Shown here one piece after another: positions 20,714 to 28,936 of a stretch of 61,708 nucleotides of DNA (its first letter is position 1; each line of letters starts with the position of its first letter). Both the position numbers and the translations under genes were made by a program. The notes beneath the pieces were generated by a model. It had not been told where the DNA came from, did no database searches, and was given only the letters and a program-made list of their open reading frames with translations. Origin of the DNA: an uncultured Lentisphaerota bacterium (GTDB lineage: Bacteria; Verrucomicrobiota; Lentisphaeria; Oligosphaerales; CAITYL01); NCBI GenBank assembly GCA_903896595.1, contig CAITYL010000060.1, positions 1 through 61,708 on the forward strand, read 5' to 3'.

Positions 20714-20915
20714 AAAGATTACCGGAATGGCCAGAAAGAAAACAATAACATATCAACAATAGCTTAATCAAAAACAAGTTACACAAACAGCAAGCGCCAT
20801 GGCATCATCCCCGCTTTAGGGGTGACAGGAACGCCGGCCATCCGTCACCGCCCGGCGACCCGCCGGCGGTCCCGTCACCGGCCAACCGCATCAGTATTCA
20901 CAAGGATTCATCGTC

Positions 20916-21507
20916 ATGAGCGTCAGCACCATGAGTTGGGGAGTTGGCCTGGTCTGCCTGTGGAACAGCTGCCAGGCCGCCAATCCGCGCCTGCCCATCG
21001 TCCCGGCAGCGCCATCTCTCCCGCCACCGGCCGCGGCGGAAACCGCAATCATCCAACAAAACCTGTCGCGCCACGTCCACACCCTGGCGGGCGAGATCGG
21101 CGAGCGCAACCTGGCCGCCTATGCCGGCCTCAACCGCGCGGCCGACTACGCCCTCGGCCAGATGTCCGGCATTCGTGGCCTGGGTGGCCAATGACGCCGG
21201 CTCCAAGGCGCTGCACCAACGCTGCCTGAAGGTGTTCCGGGAACATTCCACCTTCCCGGCGGACGGCGCGGTGGTGCCGAAGTGGATTCCGCACGCGGCC
21301 TCCTCCGACCACTGGGCGTTTGCCAAGGTCGGCTACCCGGCGCTGATGATCACCGACACCGCCATGTACCGTTACCGCTACTACCACACCATCCACGATG
21401 ACCCGGACCAGCTCGATTACGCCAAAATGGCGCAGGTGGTGGCAGGCCTGCGCGCCGTCGTGGCGGACCTGGCCAACCCGGCCGCGGACCCGACGACGAA
21501 GCAATGA
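20916..21507 (+). pseudogene. M28-family peptidase remnant with the middle missing
   Basis: The first part (ATG 20916, to about 21170) reads LSRHVHTLAGEIGERN and AGLNRAADYALGQMSG, the start of a zinc aminopeptidase domain. The last part, in another frame to the stop at 21507, reads HAASSDHWAFAKVGYPALMI and TDTAMYRYRYYHTIHD, the end of the same family. The roughly 140 residues between them, including the zinc-binding HxDS and NDNGSG region, are absent, and the frames do not join; the first frame stops at 21194. Both ends keep good family similarity, so the deletion looks recent, or it is an assembly collapse around 21165-21185. Confidence 0.75.
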
Positions 21508-21549
21508 AATTGGCAGAATTCAGGCCTGTTACAATGAGTATGCCACGTT

Positions 21550-21580
21550 AGGGTGAAAAAATGAATTGAACCACGGAATT
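21550..21580. repeat. Short dispersed motif GTTAGGGTGAAAAAATGAATT
   Basis: Closely matches GTCAGGGTGAAAAATCAATT at about 39137-39157. Both lie in intergenic DNA, here just after the M28 remnant. Confidence 0.5.
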
Positions 21581-21649
21581 CCGATGACCCACTTTGCATG
21601 GATGACCGGTGAATCCAGGGAAACGTCTGGTTCACCACCCGCTACGCTA

Positions 21650-21668
21650 GAGACACCGAGGCACGGAG
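21650..21668. repeat. Left inverted repeat flanking the small membrane gene
   Basis: GAGACACCGAGGCACGGAG matches the reverse complement of 22273-22291 (GAGACACAGAGGCACGGAG) at 18 of 19 positions. The pair brackets about 640 bp containing one gene. Confidence 0.75.
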
Positions 21669-21732
21669 AAGACAATGCAGGAGAGATCGGCATTCGCTCC
21701 TTTCCCGCTCCAGTTCAAACCATTTGGCGGCA

Positions 21733-21760
21733 TCGCCTCGCCGTCAAACCGGCGAGGCGA
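21733..21760. promoter_or_regulatory. Perfect 11-bp hairpin upstream of the small membrane gene
   Basis: TCGCCTCGCCG and CGGCGAGGCGA form a perfect stem around TCAAAC, about 50 bp before the start at 21812. No T-run follows, so it is not a standard terminator for either strand. Confidence 0.5.
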
Positions 21761-21811
21761 TACGCAGTATAACCGCAAAGAACGCAAAGGGCACAAAAAA
21801 GGAATACGTCC

Positions 21812-22183
21812 ATGCCGAGTTTCACTCCCCGCCTGACCCGGACGCACGGGATCATCTTGATGGTCCTGCTGGGGCTGTTTACCCTGCTGGATTTCCTGAT
21901 TGCCCGGGCCGGGCATGCCGACTCGGTGGCGCTGGCCACGTTGGGAACCGTGGCCGGCCCGCTGGCCGGCGCCCTGGCCCGCAACTGCCAAAGCTGCTGC
22001 CTGCGTGTTTCCCTGCAACTCATGGCGTGGTGCGCGCCGGTCCTGCTGGCGGCCATGGCGTTCCAGTTCCTCCGCCTGCCCGACAAAGCATGGATCAAGG
22101 TGTTGCGTCTGGGCGTGTGGGGCGCCGGCTGGCTGGCCTGGTTCCTGGGCGGCATCCTCGCCTTCGGGCATGCCCTGAGTTGA
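21812..22183 (+). CDS. Small integral membrane protein, unknown
   Basis: 123 aa with three or four hydrophobic helices: ILMVLLGLFTLLDFLIA, SVALATLGTVAGPLAGALA, LMAWCAPVLLAAMAFQFL and LRLGVWGAGWLAWFLGGILA. AAGGA eight bases before the ATG supports the start. Two cysteines (CQSCC) lie between helices two and three. I do not recognise the family. The gene stands alone between inverted repeats and next to a decayed peptidase, so it may have arrived as a small cassette. GC content is similar to its neighbours. Confidence 0.65.
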   Translation: MPSFTPRLTRTHGIILMVLLGLFTLLDFLIARAGHADSVALATLGTVAGPLAGALARNCQSCCLRVSLQLMAWCAPVLLAAMAFQFLRLPDKAWIKVLRLGVWGAGWLAWFLGGILAFGHALS

Positions 22184-22272
22184 CACGAATTCGCGTCATG
22201 GACGGAACACGGAAAAACGGAAGGACGGAAGAATCATGCTGAACGGGGCACAAAGAGGAAACTGGGTTTTTA

Positions 22273-22291
22273 CTCCGTGCCTCTGTGTCTC
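22273..22291. repeat. Right inverted repeat flanking the small membrane gene
   Basis: CTCCGTGCCTCTGTGTCTC is the partner of 21650-21668. It lies 14 bp from the stop of the sigma54 activator. Confidence 0.75.
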
Positions 22292-22305
22292 CGTGAGAGA
22301 ATGTG

Positions 22306-23814
22306 TTAACGCGTTCCCGTCTCATCCTCCGCCAGCCCGACGTATTTGCGGACCGTGCGCCGGTCGAGGCCGGAGATCCGGGCCACCGCCTCGTAGCTGC
22401 CGTGCCGCCGGTGGAGCAGCGCGCAGTACGCCGCCAGCAACCCGGAAGCCGGCGGCGGCTGTGCCAGCAGGCCGTCCTCCCGGAACCAGGCCGCCGGCCC
22501 GACGGCGGTCCCGGCCGGGACCGCCGCCGGCTCGTAGCGCCCAGCCACCAGAATGCGGCGGACGGCCTGTTCCAGCTCGCGGACATTGCCCGGCCAGCCA
22601 TACTCCGGCCCGGGACTCTCGTTCAGACAGACGGCGACGCGCCGCTGCAAGTCCGGGGCCGCCTGGCCAACAATATGGGCAATGGCCACCCCCAGCATGT
22701 CCGTCAATTCCCCCGCATCCTCCCACAACCGCTGACGGAGAGGCGGCACGGTGATCACGTCGGAACAGAGCCGGTAGTAGAAATCGGCCCGGAATTTGCC
22801 GCTGCCCAGCAGGCCGCCAAGATCCCGGTTGGTGGCGGCAATGACCCGGCCACGAAAGCGCCGGACCTCGTGGCTGCCCACAGGGGAGAACGTACGCTCC
22901 TGCAAGACCTTCAGCAGCTTGAGCTGCACCGGCGGTGCGACGTCGCCAATCTCGTCCAAAAAGATGGCGCCGTGGGGACTGCACCGACTAAAAATCCCCT
23001 CGTGATGCTCCACCGCGCCAGTGAACGCCCCCTTGCAATGGCCGAACAGTTCGGACTCGATCAGGTTTTCCGGAAATTGCGACAAGTTGATGGCGATGAA
23101 GTTGCGGCAAAAACTCTCGGCAAAGCCCCCCTTCTTCGCCGCGAACGGAATGAACCCCGAGCGCCCGAGGGCGGCGGCGGCGGCCCCCTTGCCGGTGCCG
23201 GTCTCCCCCAGCAGCAGCGTGGAGAAATCCTCCATCCGGTCCCACAACCGTTCCGTGTAGGCGAGCAGGTCGTGCGTGAAAAGATTGTTCCATAGCCGCA
23301 TGCGAAGCTCGCGCATGCCGGGGCTGCGGCCGACCAGTTGGTGCTTGATAAAGAAAAAGGCGCGCCGGAGCTGGTAAAAAACGGCCAGGGACCGTTCCGC
23401 CTCGTCAACGCTAAAACCGCGACCGGTCAGCAAGCCCAGGGCATCGCGGGCAAAGGGCACGGCACAGGGGTCGTCACCGGCGGCCATTTGCCGGCGGATC
23501 AGATCATCGAACGCGGCAATAAAGCGATGAAAAACGTCGAACAGCAGAAAGTACCGTACCGCCTCGCCGTCGCCGGCGGCGAATCGGCGGAAATCGGCGC
23601 GCCCGGCCCGCTCCATCTGGTCGGCATGGGCGTTGACGCGCCGGATGACCGCCTCGATCACGTCGTCCGCCGCCACGGTCGGCGCGAGCCCGACAATGGC
23701 CGCATCCAGTTCGAGGCGTTCGACACTGAAAGGGTTGGCGACCACGGCCGCCCGCACCGTGTTAAAAAACGCCCGTTCCGACGACGTGAGTTTCAACTGT
23801 CCGTTGGGCGTCAT
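22306..23814 (-). CDS. Sigma54-dependent transcriptional activator
   Basis: 502 aa from ATG 23814, which has GGAGG nine bases upstream; the in-frame ATG at 23859 is less likely. Residues 1-180 are a helical domain I do not recognise, with no receiver, GAF or PAS signature. The AAA+ domain has Walker A GETGTGKG at 203-210, the sigma54-contact loop GAFTGA at 262-267, Walker B AIFLDEIGD at 283-291 and the arginine-finger region FRADFYYRL. The C-terminus carries a Fis-like HTH (SYEAVARISGLDRRTVRKYV). It follows the PocR-AraC gene by 54 bp on the same strand. It probably drives a sigma54 promoter elsewhere; I could not identify a clean -24/-12 element nearby. Confidence 0.9.
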   Translation of the reverse strand: MTPNGQLKLTSSERAFFNTVRAAVVANPFSVERLELDAAIVGLAPTVAADDVIEAVIRRVNAHADQMERAGRADFRRFAAGDGEAVRYFLLFDVFHRFIAAFDDLIRRQMAAGDDPCAVPFARDALGLLTGRGFSVDEAERSLAVFYQLRRAFFFIKHQLVGRSPGMRELRMRLWNNLFTHDLLAYTERLWDRMEDFSTLLLGETGTGKGAAAAALGRSGFIPFAAKKGGFAESFCRNFIAINLSQFPENLIESELFGHCKGAFTGAVEHHEGIFSRCSPHGAIFLDEIGDVAPPVQLKLLKVLQERTFSPVGSHEVRRFRGRVIAATNRDLGGLLGSGKFRADFYYRLCSDVITVPPLRQRLWEDAGELTDMLGVAIAHIVGQAAPDLQRRVAVCLNESPGPEYGWPGNVRELEQAVRRILVAGRYEPAAVPAGTAVGPAAWFREDGLLAQPPPASGLLAAYCALLHRRHGSYEAVARISGLDRRTVRKYVGLAEDETGTR

Positions 23815-23868
23815 GCCGTTCGTCCTCCGCCTGGATGCGTTGCCGATTGCCAATGGCAAACAATGAAT

Positions 23869-25188
23869 TTACGGCGCCGGCTGGCTTTGGCTCTCGGTGA
23901 GCAGGCGGCGGAATTCACGGGGCGTGAGATTGATTTCACGCCGGAACACCTTGGTAAAATAGCTTTGATCCTGAAACCCGCACCGCCGGCAAATTTCGCC
24001 GATGGACAGGGAGGAGAAAGACAGGAGGCGCTTGGCCTCGCTCATCCGCGCCGCCAATAGCATGTCGCCAAAGGTGTTTCCAGTCTCCTTCTTCAGCTTG
24101 TGAATGAGATTGGACCGACTGACGCCGATCGCGGCGGCCACATCATTGAGGCCCACCGCTTCGGCGTAATGCTGGCGCAACCAGTCATGCACCCGGTCAG
24201 ACAAGGAATGAACCGGCACCAGGGCCGTCTTGGCGTTCGCCGCCGCCGAGTCGGAAAAAAACAGGTTTTCCGCCCAAAAACAGAGGGCTTCGGCATCGGC
24301 CAGTTTTTCCAGTTCCAGCAATTTTTCATCGATGCGCCCCATGATGGCCGGCCAAGTGGCGCCGCGCTCGGCCTGCCGCCGCGCCAGCAGGCCGCACAAC
24401 ACCAGCAACCCCGCCTTGATGCGGGTCAGGTCACCCCGGGCGTCCAACAACAGACTGATCAGAAAATCGTCCATGGCCTGGCGGCGGCCGATCTCCTGGC
24501 CGACATCCCCCGGCGCGGCCACCAGGGCCATCATGGAACTGAGCGGCCATTGCGGGGTGTCGGCGGCCGTGGACAGACGGTCCTGGCGGCGGCGGTTCAG
24601 CCGTTGCTGCTGCTGGAAAATTTTCTGCCGCATGGCAAACGTGGAGGATTGATTCAAGCCGTTGGCAAAGGTGGCGTCCAACACAAAATGGGCGGTCGCT
24701 TTGACTTGACCAAAGACGAGTTCGCGCATGCCCTGCAACGCGGTGACAAAGCGTTCCGCCATGCCGCTGCTGTCCAGTCCGGACAGGCGGCTGAGAATTT
24801 TGTGCTGGGTCGCCTCCCCTTCGCCAGGGCTGAAATAACCACCCACCTCAATGGCCCCGATGATCTCGTTATGGGGCGCCACCGGGACCACAAAACAATC
24901 CACGCCCAACCAACAGCGGCAATACCAAACGTCACCGATGGCAAAGCCCTGAACCGCCGCCGCATTGGCGTTGTTTTGACAGAGGCTGCCAGCCTTGGGA
25001 TGCCGCAGACAGCCGGAGCAAAACCGGCAGACGCCGAGCCCTTCCAGGGGGGAGCTCCGCTGGTCGAATCCGAAATAGACCCCGCCGAAACCGGAAAAGC
25101 GGCTCAACTCGTCCAACACGTTGCGGATACGGCTGTCCAGATCGCTCTCCGCCCGCCCCCCGGTCGCCCCGCCGAATTTTGCCATCAT
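23869..25188 (-). CDS. AraC-family regulator with PocR-like sensor
   Basis: 439 aa from ATG 25188, with GGAG nine bases upstream; an open frame to 25266 starts less plausibly. Residues about 15-150 resemble the PocR ligand-binding domain, with a cysteine set (CRFCSGC, GSLCQNN, WYCRCWLG). The C-terminal about 100 residues are a double AraC HTH (LNDVAAAIGVSRSNLIHKLK, IGEICRRCGFQDQSYFTKVF). PocR domains often sense small metabolites in B12-dependent pathways. The gene is divergent from the corrinoid protein at 25493, about 305 bp away, making that gene the natural target. Control of the corrinoid gene is inferred from position. Confidence 0.9.
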   Translation of the reverse strand: MMAKFGGATGGRAESDLDSRIRNVLDELSRFSGFGGVYFGFDQRSSPLEGLGVCRFCSGCLRHPKAGSLCQNNANAAAVQGFAIGDVWYCRCWLGVDCFVVPVAPHNEIIGAIEVGGYFSPGEGEATQHKILSRLSGLDSSGMAERFVTALQGMRELVFGQVKATAHFVLDATFANGLNQSSTFAMRQKIFQQQQRLNRRRQDRLSTAADTPQWPLSSMMALVAAPGDVGQEIGRRQAMDDFLISLLLDARGDLTRIKAGLLVLCGLLARRQAERGATWPAIMGRIDEKLLELEKLADAEALCFWAENLFFSDSAAANAKTALVPVHSLSDRVHDWLRQHYAEAVGLNDVAAAIGVSRSNLIHKLKKETGNTFGDMLLAARMSEAKRLLSFSSLSIGEICRRCGFQDQSYFTKVFRREINLTPREFRRLLTESQSQPAP

Positions 25189-25274
25189 GACGCGCGTCTC
25201 CAACGATAACGTCAAAATCAGGCACCCCGCCGCAAACCGACGTTTTGCCAGAACTTGCACCAACACCTGCCCCG

Positions 25275-25331
25275 CCCCTCAACCCCTCAACCCCTCAACC
25301 CCTCAACTGCCCAACCGCCCAACCGCCCAAC
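25275..25331. repeat. Short tandem repeats (AACCCCTC and CAACCGCC units)
   Basis: CTCAACCCCTCAACCCCTCA is followed by CCCAACCGCCCAACCGCCCA, simple sequence in the divergent promoter region between the PocR-AraC and corrinoid genes. Confidence 0.8.
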
Positions 25332-25383
25332 CAGGAGTCAATATTACCTAATTCTACCAAAAATAAACCCGTCTTTGCTGGCA

Positions 25384-25453
25384 AACTTTTAAATAATTGG
25401 TATTTTTACTGGTAACAATGCCGTTTTGTTCCGGTTGCGACGGGCGCAACCGG
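25384..25453 (+). promoter_or_regulatory. Corrinoid-gene upstream region: shared 13-mer and 5' hairpin
   Basis: GCAAACTTTTAAA at 25381-25393 also occurs upstream of the GntR-LacI gene. CCGGTTGCG (25431-25439) and CGCAACCGG (25445-25453) form a perfect 9-bp stem with a five-base loop, about 40 bp before the start codon. It could be an operator or a 5' mRNA structure. I see no cobalamin riboswitch signature. Confidence 0.4.
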
Positions 25454-25492
25454 CCAAGACGGTGCCACCTCATCCCGGAAAATCCCCCACAC

Positions 25493-26131
25493 ATGGCCAA
25501 CGACATGCTCATCCAAATCTCGGAAAACGTCATCAAAGGCAAGGCACCAGTGGTGAAAGAGCTGGTTGAGAAAGCCATTGCCGCCAACCTGCCGGTGAAA
25601 CAGATTCTCGATGAGGGCTTGATCGCCGGCATGAACGTGGTCGGCACCAAGTTCAAGGCCAATGAGTTCTATGTTCCCGAGGTGCTGATCGCCGCCCGGG
25701 CGATGAATGCCGGAATGGCCCTGCTCAAACCGTTGTTGAAGGCGGCCGGAGTCAAGGCCAAGGCGACGGCCTGCGTCGGCACGGTCAAGGGCGATCTGCA
25801 CGATATTGGCAAGAACCTGGTGTGCATGATGCTCGAGGGCGCCGGCTATAACGTGGTCGATTTGGGCGTCAATGTGGACGCGGCGAAATTTGTCGAAGAG
25901 GCGAAGAAACACGACGCCCAGCTCATCGGCATGAGCGCCCTGCTCACCACCACCATGGGCGCCATGAAAAGCACCGTGGACGCCATCAAGGACGCCGGCC
26001 TCAAGGGCAAGGTCAAAATCATGGTCGGCGGCGCGCCGCTGACCCAGAGCTTCGCCGATGAGATCGGCGCCGACGGCTATGCCGCGGACGCCGCGTCGGC
26101 GGTGGATCTGGCCAACGCGCTCATTGCCTGA
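25493..26131 (+). CDS. Corrinoid (B12-binding) protein of a methyltransferase system
   Basis: 212 aa from ATG 25493; the frame upstream of this is not needed. Residues 1-85 are the helical cap of methionine-synthase-like corrinoid proteins, and residues 86-212 the Rossmann-type B12 domain with D101-L-H103-D-I-G106 (cobalt-ligand His), SALLTTTM and GGAPL. It shuttles a methyl group on cobalamin between a substrate methyltransferase and an acceptor such as tetrahydrofolate. No substrate-specific methyltransferase adjoins it; the only candidate in the window is the MttB-family protein at 56183-57601. Two regulators are divergent from it. The call is firm, the substrate unknown. Confidence 0.93.
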   Translation: MANDMLIQISENVIKGKAPVVKELVEKAIAANLPVKQILDEGLIAGMNVVGTKFKANEFYVPEVLIAARAMNAGMALLKPLLKAAGVKAKATACVGTVKGDLHDIGKNLVCMMLEGAGYNVVDLGVNVDAAKFVEEAKKHDAQLIGMSALLTTTMGAMKSTVDAIKDAGLKGKVKIMVGGAPLTQSFADEIGADGYAADAASAVDLANALIA

Positions 26132-26166
26132 GCCCCGGCTCACGCGCCTTAATGCACCTTTCCGCC

Positions 26167-26205
26167 TTGGGGCGGCACCGGTACGCCGGGGCCGCCCCTT
26201 GTGTT
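26167..26205 (+). terminator. Candidate terminator after the corrinoid gene
   Basis: GGGGCGGC (26169-26176) and GCCGCCCC (26191-26198) form a perfect 8-bp stem, followed by TTGTGTT. The U-tract is weak. Confidence 0.45.
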
Positions 26206-26290
26206 AGGCTGAAGCTTGTCAGGCTGTAGGCTGAAGGTAATGACGATGTCACCCGAATGCGGTATAAACGTCGTTGTCCGTCAGTCAGCG
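26204..26290. repeat. Partial family C element
   Basis: TTAGGCTGAAGCTTGTCAGG and TGTAGGCTGAAGGTA match the blocks at 47724-47757 and 200-228. The downstream part (GTCGTTGTCCG ... GCGGGAGCC) is a degraded version of the family C core. Confidence 0.7.
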
Positions 26291-26559
26291 GGAGCCGGAC
26301 CGGTGGTGGAGCCGATCTTTAGCGGCCCGGGGATCATGTGCTGGGTGCCGACGGCGGCGGCGTCCATCCGGGCCACCCGCTTCAAGAGCAATTCCACGCC
26401 GAGAGTGGCCATTTCCCCTTCCGGGAGCTTGACGGCGGTCTCCATGATGGTATCATAGGCCATGTGATTGTAGGCGATGAGCGCTGTCGGCCGCAGCGGC
26501 TGCTGCAAGATGGCGGCCAAACTGCTCAAGGGAGCCACCCTGGCGTGGAAAGGCCGCAA
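26281..26559 (-). pseudogene. 3' remnant of a LacI-type regulator
   Basis: Reads RPTALIAYNHMAYD, then EMATLGVELLLKRVARMD and MIPGPLKIGSTTG, the last third of a LacI/GntR sensor domain with the segment between the ligand-loop and the final helix shortened. No HTH or upstream domain remains in frame. It overlaps the opposite-strand remnant at 26509-26757. Short fragments upstream are not clearly homologous. Confidence 0.55.
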
Positions 26560-26757
26560 CGAGGCGCACAGTCCGATCTGCCTTTACGACATGCCGTGGT
26601 CCCCCCCTGCCCGACCGCATGGTCGAGTCCATTGAGATCACCAGCGGCAATTCCGATGCGAGTCCCATCATTGCCAGCATGACGCTAAAAAAGGAACCGC
26701 CCGGCTACGGCGGCACCTTCCAGCCGGTTCTGCATTTTACTCAATGCCTGAGTCAAC
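26509..26757 (+). pseudogene. Remnant of a secreted-protein C-terminal domain
   Basis: One frame gives LAWKGRNEAHSPICLYDMPW; after a run of seven C at about 26600-26606 the next frame continues LPDRMVESIEITSGNSDASP and IIASMTLKKEP. Joined, it resembles the C-terminal carbohydrate-binding-like segment of PVC secreted proteins, whose typical wording is LYxTTWENPxPDxEVxSIDF. No upstream domain remains. The frameshift in the C-run could be a real mutation or a sequencing error, but the missing 5' part marks it as a remnant. Confidence 0.5.
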
Positions 26758-26782
26758 TCACTCCGTCACCGAGGCATTGGGA

Positions 26783-27985
26783 TCAGGTGAAATACTGAAC
26801 GGTCTGGTGGAGGAATTCGGCTTCGGTCTTCATCTCCTCTTCATCTTTCTGATTGGTGGTGAACTGGAGCAGTTGGGGCTGAATCCGTTCCGCATTCGGG
26901 CAGATGCCCCGGTCCGTGTTGAACCGGCCGTCCAACCCGATCGGGCCAAGCACCCGCCGGCGGATGTCGGGAACCGAATCCTCGTTGTAGCACAGGCTCC
27001 AGGCGGCGTAGAGACTGGAACCGCCGAACTCGATGTATTTCCGACGGAAATCGTCCCACTTGATCGCGTCGGTGGCCAGGCGGACGGCATAGGTGTAATA
27101 GGCATTCCGGTCGCCGGCCGGTGTCTGCTGCGGGCGCAGCCACGCGCAGTCGCCGATGGCGGCGGCGTAATGGGCCGCACTCTGTTCCCGGAGGCTGACG
27201 AACCAGTCCAGTTTTTCCAATTGCGCCAGCCCCATGGCGGCGGCCACTTCCGGCAGGCGGTACATGAAGCCGAACTGGGAATGCCGCTTGTATGACGGGT
27301 TCTGGAACAGATCCTTGGAAACGCGGATTTTGCCGCTTTTCGCCGTGGCGTTGCGGAAGCCCTGGCAGTTGAGCCGCCGCAGGTTGTCCCCCAGCGCCTC
27401 GTCGTTGCAGGTGATGATGCCGCCGTCGCCGGTGGTCAGGTGCTTGGAGTTCTCGAAACTCCAGCTGCCGACATCGCCGATCGTGCCGCCCATGCGCCCC
27501 CGGTGCGTGCCCAGATAGCACTGGGCACAGTCTTCCACGACGCCCAAGTGGTGCTCCTTGGCGATCTTCATGATCTCCGTCATGTCGCATACCTGGCCAT
27601 ACAGATGCACCGCCATGATCGCCTTGGTCCGCGGCGTGATTTTCCGGCGGAGGTCGGCGGGATCGATCAGGAAGGTGTCGGGATCGACATCGGCAAACAC
27701 CGGCACCGCGTTGCAGTACAGCACCGCATTCATGCACGAAATGACCGTCAGCGGGGTCAGAATGACCTCGTCGCCATACCCCACGCCGAGCGCCCACAAC
27801 GCGGCGTGCAAGGTAGTGGTGCCGGAATTGAAGGTGATTGCAAATTTCGACCCCATCCGCTGCGCGAACGCCTCCTCCAGACGGGTGTTCATGCCGCCGC
27901 AGGTGCTGCTGGCAAAACCGCTGTCCAGCACCTCCCGGATGTAGGCGTATTCGCGTTCATCAAAGCGCCAGGCGAGATTTCCCAT
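26783..27985 (-). CDS. DegT/DnrJ/EryC1/StrS-family aminotransferase
   Basis: 400 aa, normal for the family. NSGTTTLHAAL (residues 53-63) is the cofactor-phosphate site; EDCAQCYLGT (151-160) holds the ring-stacking Asp; SFENSKHLTTGDGG (176-189) contains the likely Schiff-base Lys181. These PLP enzymes aminate keto-sugars or inosose-type cyclitols. AGGAG nine bases before ATG 27985 supports the start. The gene stands alone on the minus strand, 113 bp beyond the FCD-GntR stop, so it may be under that regulator. The substrate is unknown; a deoxysugar role is possible, but no nucleotide-sugar genes adjoin it. Confidence 0.88.
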   Translation of the reverse strand: MGNLAWRFDEREYAYIREVLDSGFASSTCGGMNTRLEEAFAQRMGSKFAITFNSGTTTLHAALWALGVGYGDEVILTPLTVISCMNAVLYCNAVPVFADVDPDTFLIDPADLRRKITPRTKAIMAVHLYGQVCDMTEIMKIAKEHHLGVVEDCAQCYLGTHRGRMGGTIGDVGSWSFENSKHLTTGDGGIITCNDEALGDNLRRLNCQGFRNATAKSGKIRVSKDLFQNPSYKRHSQFGFMYRLPEVAAAMGLAQLEKLDWFVSLREQSAAHYAAAIGDCAWLRPQQTPAGDRNAYYTYAVRLATDAIKWDDFRRKYIEFGGSSLYAAWSLCYNEDSVPDIRRRVLGPIGLDGRFNTDRGICPNAERIQPQLLQFTTNQKDEEEMKTEAEFLHQTVQYFT

Positions 27986-28098
27986 GGTCAGTTTCTCCTT
28001 GGTGGTCGTTGTATTGAAACGTGTTATATGAAAAATACAGTATTAAAGCGGTGTCGAGCCACCGCCACTCAAAAGGTTCCGGCCGCGGCCGGAACCAG

Positions 28099-28848
28099 TC
28101 AACGCGTTGGCGTCATGACATTCCTTATGATTCCGGTTGCACGCGCTTTGGCTGTAGACGATTTCTCTCCACGCACGGGCAGATAAATTTCCAGGTGCCG
28201 GCGCATGGCGTCGCGGAACCCCGCGGCGTCGCCGGCCTTGAGCAGCGCATAAAGGTCCCGGTGCGACGGCGGGTGGGGATTGTCGCGCAGGGGAATCCCC
28301 TTGTTCTGACGCAGAATGCGGAGAAACGGATGCAGGATGCCCTGCAGCCGCTTGAGCGTCTCATTGCCGCTGATCTGGTAGAGCTTGGCGTGGAACTGGT
28401 ACTCGACCCGGTCCATTTCGGGCAGGTAATGCTGCTCCGGCCGGTCGCGTTTCACGATTTCCGCCAACTCCCGCAGGTCGGCGGCCGTCACCCGGGCGGA
28501 GACATAGTCGCACATGCCGAGTTCCATGACCACGCGAAGTTCCAGCAGTTCCAGCTGATCGCGGTCGTCGAGCACATTGGCGGTGGCCAGCCGTTCCAGG
28601 CCGATGAACGGGTCCGGCTTGACCAGTTCCATGCCCCGCCGTTTCCGGGACTCGACCAGCCCCAGCATTTTGAGCCGGCTCAACGCCTCCCGCACAATGT
28701 GCCGGCTGACGCGCAGCGTGGCCGCCAGCGCCTCCTCGCCGGGCAGGACGTCGCCGATGCCCAGCCGATTGGCGCGGATGAATTCGTACAACCGCTGCTC
28801 GACGGAGTCGGCAAGGGTGGTGGCGGCGGCCGGTAAGATGGGCGGCAT
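28099..28848 (-). CDS. FadR-subfamily GntR regulator (FCD domain)
   Basis: 249 aa. Residues about 10-75 form the winged helix (LPGEEALAATLRVSRHIVRE, ALSRLKMLGLVESRKRRGME). Residues about 90-230 form the helical FCD ligand domain with the metal-binding set seen as E-Y-Q-F-H-A-K-L-Y, S-G-N-E and a late HRDLYALL His. FCD regulators sense sugar acids or similar carboxylates. It lies upstream of the DegT gene on the same strand. A weak AGG is eight bases before the ATG. The frame at the C-terminus ends normally. Confidence 0.9.
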   Translation of the reverse strand: MPPILPAAATTLADSVEQRLYEFIRANRLGIGDVLPGEEALAATLRVSRHIVREALSRLKMLGLVESRKRRGMELVKPDPFIGLERLATANVLDDRDQLELLELRVVMELGMCDYVSARVTAADLRELAEIVKRDRPEQHYLPEMDRVEYQFHAKLYQISGNETLKRLQGILHPFLRILRQNKGIPLRDNPHPPSHRDLYALLKAGDAAGFRDAMRRHLEIYLPVRGEKSSTAKARATGIIRNVMTPTR

Positions 28849-28936
28849 GGGGGCGTACCTGGGTAACGGAATGGGGCGGTTTTTTTGTTGAACATATTAT
28901 ACAATTAAACGGGGCAAAAGCAAACGTGCCGCCCCG

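Noticed and set aside
25266..25492. Cobalamin riboswitch ahead of the corrinoid gene
   Set aside because: I looked for the conserved B12-box and core; only a simple hairpin and tandem repeats are present.
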